Shown here one piece after another: positions 1 through 8,540 of a DNA stretch of 64,000 nucleotides; positions within the stretch are counted from its first letter, which is position 1, and every line of letters begins with the position of its first letter. Under the pieces are notes generated by a model. That model searched no databases. It was not told where the DNA came from and was given only the letters and a program-made list of their open reading frames with translations. The DNA lies in contig CAIUGL010000142.1 of assembly GCA_903898715.1 (NCBI GenBank), positions 1 to 64,000 of the forward strand, written 5' to 3'. Both the position numbers and the translations under genes were made by a program. Origin of the DNA: an uncultured Cytophagaceae bacterium. GTDB lineage: Bacteria; Bacteroidota; Bacteroidia; Cytophagales; Spirosomataceae.

Positions 1-509
1 CATTGGGCGTTTCCTTCGGAAAAGATGGCGACGAACGTGCGTTGAACATGGATAAATTGCGTTACCACAAAGTGATCATCATGACCGATGCGGACGTTGA
101 CGGTAGTCACATTCGTACGCTTATTTTAACATTCTTCTTCCGCTACATGCGGGAGTTAGTGGATCGTGGATGTATTTACATCGCGCAGCCGCCGTTGTAT
201 CAGGTGAAAAAAGGCCAACAAGTTCGTTACGTGTGGACGGAGGATCAGCGGACGCTTGCGATTCAAGAATTAGCTGGAGGGGGTAAAGAGGAGAGCGTAG
301 GAGTTCAGCGTTATAAGGGTCTTGGAGAGATGAACGCGGAGCAATTGTGGGAAACTACGATGAATCCAGAGTCGCGCACCTTGAAGCAAGTAACGGTGGA
401 GTCCGCAATCGAAGCAGATTTATTGTTCTCGATGTTGATGGGTGATGAAGTAGCTCCGCGTCGTGACTTTATTGAAAAAAATGCCAAATACGCGAAGGTA
501 GACGTTTAG
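1..509 (+). CDS. gyrB: DNA gyrase subunit B, C-terminal part (5' truncated)
   Basis: The window opens inside this gene; the first in-frame codon (base 3) is not a start. The fragment holds the C-terminal half of the TOPRIM domain, with the metal-binding DADVDGSHI motif at fragment residues 29-37, followed by the conserved QRYKGLGEMN stretch near residue 104 and the usual C-terminal tail ending at a TAG stop. GyrB is the ATPase subunit of gyrase, which introduces negative supercoils into DNA together with GyrA. GyrB is preferred over ParE because the sequence around the TOPRIM motif and the MLMGDEVAPRRDFIE tail follow the GyrB pattern. The next gene starts 4 bases downstream, so it is probably co-transcribed. 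Confidence 0.95.
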   Translation, partial: LGVSFGKDGDERALNMDKLRYHKVIIMTDADVDGSHIRTLILTFFFRYMRELVDRGCIYIAQPPLYQVKKGQQVRYVWTEDQRTLAIQELAGGGKEESVGVQRYKGLGEMNAEQLWETTMNPESRTLKQVTVESAIEADLLFSMLMGDEVAPRRDFIEKNAKYAKVDV

Positions 510-513
510 CCCG

Positions 514-732
514 ATGGAGTTTGATTTCAAATCCTATCATTTGCGTGGCATACACGCGACTACGGAAGCGGAGAAACGATCGATTAATCAAGAGTTAAAA
601 GATCTTTACGATTCCTTAACCGTGGAGGAAAAACGAATATTTAATTTGGAGCTTCAGAAGTTCTTGGCGACAGAAATGGGCCGACTGAGTTCTGATTATG
701 AAGCGATCAAAAACCAAATTCCCCAAGCGTAA
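514..732 (+). CDS. Small conserved-type hypothetical protein (72 aa)
   Basis: A 72-residue soluble, charged protein with no signal peptide, cysteine or membrane segment. It is rich in Glu, Lys and Leu and probably mostly helical. It sits 4 bases after gyrB and 2 bases before ppk1, so the spacing supports a real translated gene in this run. I do not recognise a family and assign no function. Confidence 0.7.
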   Translation: MEFDFKSYHLRGIHATTEAEKRSINQELKDLYDSLTVEEKRIFNLELQKFLATEMGRLSSDYEAIKNQIPQA

Positions 733-734
733 TC

Positions 735-3017
735 ATGAGTGATTCAAGATTAGATAAAATTATCAAAGCGTCAGAAGATTCCCCAAACGGGAATCTTTTG
801 TCGTTCCTGCAGCCTAAAAATTGGAAGGTCAATTTGGTCGCACCACGTGATGCGGCACGGAAATTAGAAAAGTCGGCACAAAAGGCGCAAGACACGATTG
901 CCAAGTCTCGCTATATTTCGCGTGACATTTCGTGGTTGAAGTTTGATGAGCGGGTTTTGGATCAAGCACGTGATACCTCGAAAAGTTTATTCGATCGCCT
1001 GAAATTTTTAGCGATTACAGCCTCTAATTTGGATGAGTTCTTTACCATTCGAATGGGTTCTTTGTACAATTACATTGATTTCGGAAAGGAGCGTACCGAT
1101 TATTGCGGTTTACGTGAAACGCAATTTAAGCAGGCACTAATCACAACGGCCAAAGAATTTAGCGTCGAAAAACACCGCTTATTTATCGAAGAAATTTTGC
1201 CATTGTTCCCGGAGAATGGCTTGTGCCTTGCCTCACTCGAGGATTTGACAGAGGAGGAAATTGCGGATGTGGGCATGTATTTCAATCGGACCATTTACCC
1301 GATGTTGACACCCATGGTCTTTGACCATACACATACGTTCCCCAGTTTGTTGGCAAAAACCCTGATTTTTGGGGTGGTGACGGTGGGGTTTTCCGATAAA
1401 AAAAATACGAAGGGGAAAGCGGAGAAGGATCGTAAGATTTCTTTTGTTCAGATTCCACTAAACTTAACGCGCTTTTATGTGATTGAGCGTGACGACAAGG
1501 TACTTTTCTTGTCGATTGAAAAAATCATCAGACATCATCTGCAGATTTTGTATCGTAACGTTGAAATCGAATCCACCTCCTTATTCCGGATCACACGGAA
1601 TGGTGATTTTGATGTGGTTGAGCATGAAGATGCAGAAACAGATTTCGTGGATGAAATCAAGAAGAAAATCAAAGACCGTCGCTTAGGCCGTGTTACGCGA
1701 GTTGAAGTGGAATCAGAGCATTCTGAATTCCTACTAGGCGAGATGTTGAAGCGCTGGAATTTAGACCAGTCGGACATCTTCGTTAAAAGATCCATCTTGG
1801 ATTTTACCGCCTTTTGGCAAATCTTAAAGTATCCCGATTTTAAATCGAAACTGGCACCTAATCCAGCCGTCGTACCTCCGCTGGGGTTAAAGTCGGTGAA
1901 CATCTCTGACATCTTCGAGACGATGAAGCGGGGTGATATTTTATTACACCATCCTTACAATAATTTTGAGCCAGTTATTCAATTATTGGAGCAGGCTGCT
2001 GAAGATCCACATGTACTAGCGATTAAGATTACGCTATACCGGATTTCAAAAAATTCGCGCATTGCGAGTGCATTGTTGCGTGCGGCTGAACAAGGCAAAC
2101 ACGTTTCCGTGCTCTTTGAAGTGAAGGCGCGATTTGATGAGGAAAACAACATCCGGGAGGCTACTCGGTTGCAAAAAGCAGGCTGTTTTGTGATCTATGG
2201 TATTCCGGGTTTGAAAACGCATACCAAATTATTGCAAGTCATTCGTAATGAAGGAACGCATGTGATGAGTTATGCGCATTTGTCGTCGGGTAATTACAAT
2301 GAGGATACGGCGAAGTTGTACACCGACTTAGGCTTGCTGACAACCGACTCACGTATTACTCAAGATATTTCGGAGTTTTTTAATGTAATCACGGGGCATT
2401 CAATGCCTACCCATTATGAGCATTTAATTACGGCTCCGCGGGATATGCGTAATCGGTTGATCGAAATGATCAATCAAGAAATTGCAAATCACGCACAAGG
2501 ATTGGCTTCGGGAATTTGCTGGAAGATAAATTCATTACAAGATTTAGATACGATTGAGGCATTGTATAAAGCCTCGCAAGCCGGTGTTCCGGTCTTGTTG
2601 ATTATCCGTGGAATTTGCTGTATTCGACCTCAGCGCGCAGGTTTATCGGAAAATATATTCATCAAATCGATCGTAGGAAATTACCTCGAGCATACGCGTC
2701 TCTATTATTTCCACCGTGCTGGAGAACCTAAAGTATATGGTGGCTCAGCGGATGTGATGGTGCGCAGCTTTGACCGACGGATCGAGTCACTTTTCGAATT
2801 AGTGAATCCGCGTGCCAAATATATGGCCATCACCATTTTAGATTGGAACTTGCGAGATACCGTGAATTCGTACGAAATGCAAGAAGATGGGACCTATTGG
2901 AAGGTCGCGAGCGATGAGCCGTTTAACATTCACAAGGAGTTTTATAAAATCAATGAGGAAGATTTGATTGAAGAGATTACATTTGCAAATTACACCAACA
3001 ACCTTACAACAAAATAA
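735..3017 (+). CDS. ppk1: Polyphosphate kinase 1
   Basis: Catalyses reversible transfer of the ATP gamma-phosphate to polyphosphate in the cytoplasm. At 760 aa it is longer than the usual roughly 690 aa. The extra length is a lysine-rich N-terminal segment of about 58 residues before the PPK N-domain, which begins near YISRDISWLKFDERVL (residue 60). The autophosphorylated histidine is H496 in GLKTHTKLL, and the second conserved active-site histidine is H660 in YYFHRAGE, followed by the YGGSADVMVRSFDRRIE phosphate-binding region. SNLDEFF at 97-103 is also typical. The stop is immediately followed by the transporter ATG at 3018. Confidence 0.96.
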   Translation: MSDSRLDKIIKASEDSPNGNLLSFLQPKNWKVNLVAPRDAARKLEKSAQKAQDTIAKSRYISRDISWLKFDERVLDQARDTSKSLFDRLKFLAITASNLDEFFTIRMGSLYNYIDFGKERTDYCGLRETQFKQALITTAKEFSVEKHRLFIEEILPLFPENGLCLASLEDLTEEEIADVGMYFNRTIYPMLTPMVFDHTHTFPSLLAKTLIFGVVTVGFSDKKNTKGKAEKDRKISFVQIPLNLTRFYVIERDDKVLFLSIEKIIRHHLQILYRNVEIESTSLFRITRNGDFDVVEHEDAETDFVDEIKKKIKDRRLGRVTRVEVESEHSEFLLGEMLKRWNLDQSDIFVKRSILDFTAFWQILKYPDFKSKLAPNPAVVPPLGLKSVNISDIFETMKRGDILLHHPYNNFEPVIQLLEQAAEDPHVLAIKITLYRISKNSRIASALLRAAEQGKHVSVLFEVKARFDEENNIREATRLQKAGCFVIYGIPGLKTHTKLLQVIRNEGTHVMSYAHLSSGNYNEDTAKLYTDLGLLTTDSRITQDISEFFNVITGHSMPTHYEHLITAPRDMRNRLIEMINQEIANHAQGLASGICWKINSLQDLDTIEALYKASQAGVPVLLIIRGICCIRPQRAGLSENIFIKSIVGNYLEHTRLYYFHRAGEPKVYGGSADVMVRSFDRRIESLFELVNPRAKYMAITILDWNLRDTVNSYEMQEDGTYWKVASDEPFNIHKEFYKINEEDLIEEITFANYTNNLTTK

Positions 3018-4256
3018 ATGGAGAGATTTACAGGTTTATTAGGTATCGTTCTGATTTTGGGCGTGTCCTTTTTAATGTCAAATAACCGGAAAGCAATTAA
3101 TTACCGGACCGTGGGGGTTGGTTTATTATTACAAGTTGCGCTGGCCGTTTTTATATTAAAAACAGAAACGGGTCAAGCGACTTTTCAATGGTTAGGCGAT
3201 TCGATTAATACCTTATTAGGCCAGGCCGATAAAGGAGCTCAATTTGTTTTTGGTTCTTTAGTTGACCGTAAATTAATGTCCCAAGCTTTCGGTGCGGGTA
3301 ACGATTATATCTTCTTTTTCAAGGTTGTTCCTACCATCATTTTTGTGGCGGTTTTAGTGAATATGTTCTATCACTTGGGTGTATTGCAGCGTGTGGTTTC
3401 GACCATGGGTAAGGGCGTACACTGGTTGATGGGCGTCAGTGGCGCGGAGGCGCTGTCCAACGTGGCATCTACGTTTGTGGGTCAAGTAGAGGCCCAAATC
3501 ATGATTAAGCCATATTTGAAAAACATGACAAATTCGGAGCTGATGGCCTCGATGACGGGATCATTTGCATGTATTGCCGGAGGAGTTATGGCGGTTTACA
3601 TTTCATTAGGCGTGCCTGCGGCGTACTTATTAGCTGCGAGTTTAATGGCTGCTCCAGGTGCCTTGGTGATTTCAAAAATCATGTTTCCAGAAACAGAGAA
3701 GTCTGAAACGCAGGGCATGGTTAAAATGGAAATTACCAAGACCCATGCGAATTTAGTTGACGCAATCGCAGCGGGAGCCAGTGAGGGATTAAAAGTGGGG
3801 ATGAACGTGATCGCGATGTTGATCGGTTTTATTGCCCTAATTGCGTTAGTTGACCTAGGTTTAGGCCAAATAGGTAACTGGATCAACCTACCAGAATTAT
3901 CCATGAATTTAATCTTAGGTAAAGTATTTTCTGTGTTTGCATTTGCGATGGGTGTACCATCTCAAGATGTGGAAGTAGCGGGTGCTTTGATGGGAAAGAA
4001 AATGGTGGTGAATGAATTTGTGGCTTACTTAGATATGGTAAAATTGAAGGATACTTTGGATCCGAAAACCATTGCCATCACCAGCTTTGCGTTATGTGGA
4101 TTTGCTAACTTTTCATCCGTTGCCATTCAGATTGGGGGGATTGGTGAATTAGCACCATCGCGTCGTTCGGACCTGGCGAAATTAGGCTTTAAGGCCTTGA
4201 TTGCGGGGACATTAGCTTCATATTTATCAGCCACCTTAGCCGGATTATTATTGTAA
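3018..4256 (+). CDS. Concentrative nucleoside transporter, NupC/CNT family
   Basis: A 412-aa polytopic inner-membrane protein with the CNT layout: an N-terminal helix pair, a gate domain (VVPTIIFVAVLVNMFYHLGV) and the signature region with GVSGAEALSNVASTFVGQ and later FAMGVPSQDVEVAGALMG, which carry the nucleoside- and cation-binding residues. The C-terminal CGFANFSSVAIQIGGI segment is also characteristic. It imports nucleosides using a sodium or proton gradient; the coupling ion cannot be read from the sequence. The ATG abuts the ppk1 stop and dnaG begins 1 base after the stop, so it lies within the gyrB-to-dnaG run. Confidence 0.93.
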   Translation: MERFTGLLGIVLILGVSFLMSNNRKAINYRTVGVGLLLQVALAVFILKTETGQATFQWLGDSINTLLGQADKGAQFVFGSLVDRKLMSQAFGAGNDYIFFFKVVPTIIFVAVLVNMFYHLGVLQRVVSTMGKGVHWLMGVSGAEALSNVASTFVGQVEAQIMIKPYLKNMTNSELMASMTGSFACIAGGVMAVYISLGVPAAYLLAASLMAAPGALVISKIMFPETEKSETQGMVKMEITKTHANLVDAIAAGASEGLKVGMNVIAMLIGFIALIALVDLGLGQIGNWINLPELSMNLILGKVFSVFAFAMGVPSQDVEVAGALMGKKMVVNEFVAYLDMVKLKDTLDPKTIAITSFALCGFANFSSVAIQIGGIGELAPSRRSDLAKLGFKALIAGTLASYLSATLAGLLL

Positions 4257-4257
4257 T

Positions 4258-6213
4258 ATGCGCATTGATCCCGAAACCGTTGAGCGAATAAAGCAATCGG
4301 CTGCTGTGGCAGACGTGATCGGGGATTATGTGACTGTCAAGAAAAAGGGAGCCAATTATTGGGCTTGTTGCCCGTTTCATGGCGAGAAAACGCCTTCGTT
4401 TTCAATCTCACCGAGCAAGGGAATTTATAAATGTTTTGGTTGTGGTAAGGCCGGTGATTCTGTCCGCTTTATTATGGATATTGAGGGTCTTGGCTATGGT
4501 GAGGCGTTGCGGCATTTAGCCAAAAAATACGGAATCGATATTCAGGAGGAGGAGATGACGGATGATCAGCTTCAGCGTCAAAATGAGCGCGAGAGTTTAT
4601 TGATTATGCTCGAGTTTGCCAAAGAATTTTTCAAAAAACAATTATGGGATTCCGAGGAAGGGCGTTCGATCGCGCTTCCATACTTTAAAGAACGTGGGTT
4701 TTCGGATGCTACGATTCAGGCTTTTGATTTAGGTTATAGTCCGGAGGGATGGGATGTGTTCTTGAAAACAGCCCTAAAACAGGGTTTTAGCCAAGAAATT
4801 ATTGAGAAGGCTGGTTTAGTGACCAACAAAAACGATGAAGGGAAAGTCTATGATCGATTCCGAAATCGGGTCATTTTCCCCATTCACAGTGTGGCAGGAA
4901 AAGTGATTGCCTTTGGTGCGCGTATTCTAAAGTCAGACGCAAAGAACCAAGCGAAATACCTTAATTCACCTGAAACCGAAGTTTATCATAAGTCGGCAGT
5001 TCTCTACGGCATCGCGCAAGCGAAGAATGAGATACGTCAAAAGGATGTCTGTTATCTCGTGGAAGGTTACACCGATGTCATTTCTTTGCATCAGGCGGGC
5101 ATCAAAAATGTGGTTGCTTCTTCTGGAACCTCATTAACCATTGAGCAAATCAAGTTGATTGCGCGGTTTACCAATCACGTAACGGTACTTTATGACGGTG
5201 ATTCTGCGGGAATAAAAGCCGCCTTGCGTGGGATGGATTTAATTCTTGAGGAAGGATTGCAGGTAAATCTGGTGGTCTTCCCAGAAGGACAGGATCCTGA
5301 TTCCTATGTGCGTTCAATCGGTAGTGAGGCATTTATTGAATACATTCAAAAAGAAGCGCGGGATGTGATTTCGTTCCAGGCGAATCTTTTTATGAAGGAA
5401 GCTGGCGACGATCCATTTAAAAAAGCGGAGCTTATTAAAGAGATGGTCCAAAGTATTTCTAAAATACCGGATGCCATCCAGCGGAGTTTATTCATCCAAA
5501 AAACGTCTCAAATGATGCGTTTGGAGGAAGACGTGTTGCTCGCGGAAATGAATAAGATTCATTTGAAGAAGATGAATCAGCGGTCGGCAGGATCTGCGCC
5601 TCAAAGTATATCTCCGCAAAACGAGGTAGATATGAACGCGCTTTTTGCAGCCGAAGAGGAAGCTCCTGCGGAAGTTCAGAGTCTCGCTTTTTACCAAGAA
5701 TCGGAGTGCATTCGTTTGCTGGTGAATTTCGGTCATTTGGAAGTTGACCCCGAAAAAGCACCCGGACACACCTTAATGGAATATTTGTTGCATGAGTTAG
5801 AAGATGTGAAATTTCAGACGCCCTTGTTTATTGAGATTTTGGGGATATGCCAAAAGGAGTTTGCATCGAAGCGTGTGCCAGGTCCTGAATTTTATTTGCA
5901 TCATGGCAATGAGGAGATTCAGCGATTTGCGATTGATGTGTCGTCTGATAAACATACACTTTCTTCTGTTTGGAAAGATAGGCATGAGATTCGCGTGCGG
6001 GAAGACCATGAGATGTTGGAGGATTTAGCCTACAAAAATGTCTTGCGTTTGCGAAAAGTATACAATGATCAGCAGTTACAGGATGTGATGGAGCGCATGG
6101 AAAAGTACGCGGGTGATCGCAATGATATGAATGATTTATTGCTTGAATTCATCACATTGAAGGAAATTCAAAAAAATATTTCCCAGGAATTAGGTACAGT
6201 TATTGAAAAATAG
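4258..6213 (+). CDS. dnaG: DNA primase
   Basis: Synthesises RNA primers at the replication fork together with the DnaB helicase. The N-terminal CHC2 zinc ribbon is visible as C38, H41, C59 and C62 (CPFHGEKTP and KCFGCGKAG). The TOPRIM catalytic domain carries E269 in YLVEGYTDVISL and the acidic pair in LYDGDSAGIKAA. The roughly 220 C-terminal residues are poorly conserved and presumably hold the helicase-binding domain. At 651 aa the length is normal for the phylum. Only one base separates it from the transporter upstream, so it is probably translated from the same message. Confidence 0.96.
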   Translation: MRIDPETVERIKQSAAVADVIGDYVTVKKKGANYWACCPFHGEKTPSFSISPSKGIYKCFGCGKAGDSVRFIMDIEGLGYGEALRHLAKKYGIDIQEEEMTDDQLQRQNERESLLIMLEFAKEFFKKQLWDSEEGRSIALPYFKERGFSDATIQAFDLGYSPEGWDVFLKTALKQGFSQEIIEKAGLVTNKNDEGKVYDRFRNRVIFPIHSVAGKVIAFGARILKSDAKNQAKYLNSPETEVYHKSAVLYGIAQAKNEIRQKDVCYLVEGYTDVISLHQAGIKNVVASSGTSLTIEQIKLIARFTNHVTVLYDGDSAGIKAALRGMDLILEEGLQVNLVVFPEGQDPDSYVRSIGSEAFIEYIQKEARDVISFQANLFMKEAGDDPFKKAELIKEMVQSISKIPDAIQRSLFIQKTSQMMRLEEDVLLAEMNKIHLKKMNQRSAGSAPQSISPQNEVDMNALFAAEEEAPAEVQSLAFYQESECIRLLVNFGHLEVDPEKAPGHTLMEYLLHELEDVKFQTPLFIEILGICQKEFASKRVPGPEFYLHHGNEEIQRFAIDVSSDKHTLSSVWKDRHEIRVREDHEMLEDLAYKNVLRLRKVYNDQQLQDVMERMEKYAGDRNDMNDLLLEFITLKEIQKNISQELGTVIEK

Positions 6214-6233
6214 CCTATTTTTGACAGGTTAAA

Positions 6234-6743
6234 ATGAAAAGAATCCTCTCCATATTGCTATTTTTCGTGCTGCTCTATCAAGCAGGCGGATTTGCATTAA
6301 GCTATTTGGCGAGTGATCAAGATCATTTTGCAGCAGGGGAGACTATTACGGTTGAAATGCCTATTTCATTGCCTTATGCAACGGATTGGGATGTTCCTCA
6401 AGAAGTTTCGGGTGAGATTCAACAAGGAGATAATTTTTATCAGATGAAGGACCAACAGGTCATCGATGGTAAATTGGTTACCACCTTAGTTTCAGATCAA
6501 AGTGCGCGGGATCGATTCTTTGATTTAGCTGCTCAGGTGAATGAGCACATGTCGGACCAACCGGAGAAGGCGCCTGCTAAGTCTAAATTAATCAATACGT
6601 TAGTGAAAGAATATTGTTCTCATGCGTCTGCATGGGTTTTTTATATTATGGAATGGCCTGCAAGTTCTACGGCGCCTTCTCATCTAGTTTTACCTACTTC
6701 AGCAATTTCAGCTGATTTCTTCTCGCCTCCAAGGAAAGCTTAA
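6234..6743 (+). CDS. Small exported hypothetical protein (169 aa)
   Basis: It begins with a hydrophobic signal or anchor (residues 1-22, KRILSILLFFVLLYQAGG), followed by a mostly hydrophilic domain with a VEMPISLPYATDWD stretch and a proline-rich C-terminal tail (SPPRKA). From memory, similar small secreted proteins with an LPVSLPY-like motif and a PPP/PPR tail occur in Cytophagales beside outer-membrane receptors of metal-related loci. I cannot confirm this and no function is assigned. It lies 20 bases after dnaG and ahead of an outer-membrane protein gene, so it may start a separate three-gene unit with the next two genes. Confidence 0.65.
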   Translation: MKRILSILLFFVLLYQAGGFALSYLASDQDHFAAGETITVEMPISLPYATDWDVPQEVSGEIQQGDNFYQMKDQQVIDGKLVTTLVSDQSARDRFFDLAAQVNEHMSDQPEKAPAKSKLINTLVKEYCSHASAWVFYIMEWPASSTAPSHLVLPTSAISADFFSPPRKA

Positions 6744-6817
6744 ATTTTCTCGATACTCTTTATTTACCCTTGATTTTTATCAAAGGGAAACTTACATGTA
6801 TTTAAAAATTAAGCAAG

Positions 6818-7918
6818 ATGAAAAAGTATTTATTTTTGCTCCTTTTTTTAGGAGTTTTACCCTCTATTGCATTTAGTCAAGGTTGTGTTGCTGTTCGAGG
6901 AATGAGTTGTTCGGCAGGAACAGGAACGAATGGACATGCTATGATGCACCCCGGACAGTGGCAAATTTCGATCGGATTTAGAAATCTACATTCTTATAAA
7001 CATTACGTTGGCACTGTATATCAACCACAACGAGAAGCTATAGGAAATAATGTAATTAATGACCAGCAAGCATTTGATTTTGGTGTAAACTATTCGGTTA
7101 CAGATCGATTTTCGATAGCATTTAATTTGCCAGTGACTTTTAATAATCGTACGTCTTTGTATGAACATTATGGGAATGCGGTGGCTGTTAATCCGCAGCA
7201 AAGGCGTTTTGCTACGCAATCGAATGGTATTGGAGATGCTCGAATAACAGCGTCTTATTGGGTATTGGATCCGATTGAACATATGAAAGGTAATTTTTCT
7301 GTTGGTTTAGGTATTAAATTGCCAACAGGAAATTGGAATGTTCAGGACGAATTTCATAGACGCAGAGCAGATGGTACGGACTATACAATTAGCAAGGCTG
7401 TGGATCAATCGATTCAGTTAGGGGATGGTGGAGTAGGGTTTAATTTAGAGGTTCAGGGTTATCAACAACTTTTTACTCGTACTTCATTGTATTACAATGG
7501 GTTTTATATGTTGAATCCGCGGAATGTAAACTCTGCTTCTAACGTTGCTCCTGATCGGGTTGTTACGGATGAAATGGTTCGTTATATGTCTTCCCCAGAT
7601 CAATATGCAGGACGTGTAGGGTTAAATTATGTTGTTTCTGCCAAAGCGGGGATTGGCGCAACATTAGGAGCGCGAATTGAAGGAGTTCCTGCTTATGATT
7701 TAGTGGGAGGAAGTGATGGTTTTCGTAGGCCTGGTTACATTGTGTCTATTGAACCTGGATTGAGCTATTCTTCTTTGAAAAATACCTATTTTGTTTCAGT
7801 TCCAATTGCTACACATCGTAATCGAATTAAGAGTGCAAATGATTGGAAAACTGGACGACATGGGGATGCGGCGTTTGCTGATTATCTTATTTCGGCATCT
7901 GTAACACATCGATTTTAA
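6818..7918 (+). CDS. Outer-membrane beta-barrel protein, transporter/porin-like
   Basis: A 366-aa protein with a clear Sec signal peptide (KKYLFLLLFLGVLPSIAFS, cleavage near residue 20). The mature protein has alternating aromatic and polar strands and ends in a terminal Phe (SVTHRF), as expected for a barrel inserted by the BAM complex. A short Cys-containing N-terminal segment (GCVAVRGMSC) precedes the barrel. The overall layout resembles MetA-pathway/phenol-porin type transporter proteins common in Bacteroidota, but the substrate is unknown. The gene reads more A/T-rich than the housekeeping genes before it, judged by eye. Confidence 0.75.
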   Translation: MKKYLFLLLFLGVLPSIAFSQGCVAVRGMSCSAGTGTNGHAMMHPGQWQISIGFRNLHSYKHYVGTVYQPQREAIGNNVINDQQAFDFGVNYSVTDRFSIAFNLPVTFNNRTSLYEHYGNAVAVNPQQRRFATQSNGIGDARITASYWVLDPIEHMKGNFSVGLGIKLPTGNWNVQDEFHRRRADGTDYTISKAVDQSIQLGDGGVGFNLEVQGYQQLFTRTSLYYNGFYMLNPRNVNSASNVAPDRVVTDEMVRYMSSPDQYAGRVGLNYVVSAKAGIGATLGARIEGVPAYDLVGGSDGFRRPGYIVSIEPGLSYSSLKNTYFVSVPIATHRNRIKSANDWKTGRHGDAAFADYLISASVTHRF

Positions 7919-7981
7919 TAACTAATGTACATCATTTATTAATTTGTGGTTTTTTTAGACTCACCAAAAAATGAAATTATC

Positions 7982-8407
7982 ATGGTAACGATAAGTAAAA
8001 ATAGACTTCATGCGCTAGGCACTGCGTCATGGATGAATCGCGCGATGATCGCGGTAGTGTATATCTGGTTTGGATTATTGAAGGTCATTGGAACTTCTCC
8101 TGCAGAAGGATTGGTGACAAGGTTGTTTGATATTACGTTGGCCCCCTTCATGAGCATCCAACAATTTTTAATGGTTTTGGGAGTTTCTGAATGTTTGATT
8201 GGTTTTTTGTGGTTGTTTCCACGTTTGACAAAAATTGCCTTTTGGGTGATGATTGGTCACTTGTTTACTACTTTTTTGCCGGTTCTGTTTCTGCCAAATG
8301 AGACCTGGCAATCGTTTTTTAGTCTGACGCTGACGGGACAATATATTATCAAGAATGTGGTATTGTTATCAGCGGCTTGGTTTATTTATGTTTTTTCCGA
8401 AAATTAG
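7982..8407 (+). CDS. DoxX-like small integral membrane protein
   Basis: A 141-aa protein with four predicted hydrophobic helices: MNRAMIAVVYIWFGLLKVIG, a second ending near LMVLGVSECLIGFLWLF, a third around KIAFWVMIGHLFTTF and a fourth at IIKNVVLLSAAWFIYVF. The FGLLKVIG and SECLIGFLWL signatures resemble the DoxX/DUF417 group. I chose the ATG at 7982 over an upstream in-frame GTG at 7946, because the 12 residues between are hydrophilic and sit in the intergenic space after the porin gene. It is probably co-transcribed with the outer-membrane protein. Function unknown. Confidence 0.75.
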   Translation: MVTISKNRLHALGTASWMNRAMIAVVYIWFGLLKVIGTSPAEGLVTRLFDITLAPFMSIQQFLMVLGVSECLIGFLWLFPRLTKIAFWVMIGHLFTTFLPVLFLPNETWQSFFSLTLTGQYIIKNVVLLSAAWFIYVFSEN

Positions 8408-8419
8408 GGGTGGGGGTAA

Positions 8420-8452
8420 ACGCTGCCGGGGTCAGAGACCCCGGCAGCGTTA
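8420..8452. repeat. GC-rich perfect hairpin
   Basis: A perfect 15-bp inverted repeat, AACGCTGCCGGGGTC / GACCCCGGCAGCGTT, with a 3-base AGA loop. It starts 12 bases after the DoxX-like stop and is followed by CGGTTTTTT, so it can act as a rho-independent terminator for the plus strand. Its G/C content is far above the surrounding DNA. Confidence 0.8.
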
Positions 8453-8477
8453 CGGTTTTTTCATCATTCAATCAACA

Positions 8478-8511
8478 AAAAAGCCCTTTAGTATTCACTA
8501 AAGGGCTTTTT
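8478..8511. terminator. Bidirectional rho-independent terminator
   Basis: A perfect 14-bp inverted repeat, AAAAAGCCCTTTAG / CTAAAGGGCTTTTT, with a 6-base loop. It carries A- and T-runs at its ends, so it can terminate transcripts arriving from either side. It lies between the convergent genes ending at 8407 (+) and 8541 (-). Confidence 0.85.
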
Positions 8512-8540
8512 ATCAGTTTTGTGGGATATTCAAATTTAGA

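Noticed and set aside
1100-1912. Minus-strand open frames inside ppk1
   Set aside because: They lie entirely within a well-supported gene and show no domain or signal; shadow frames.
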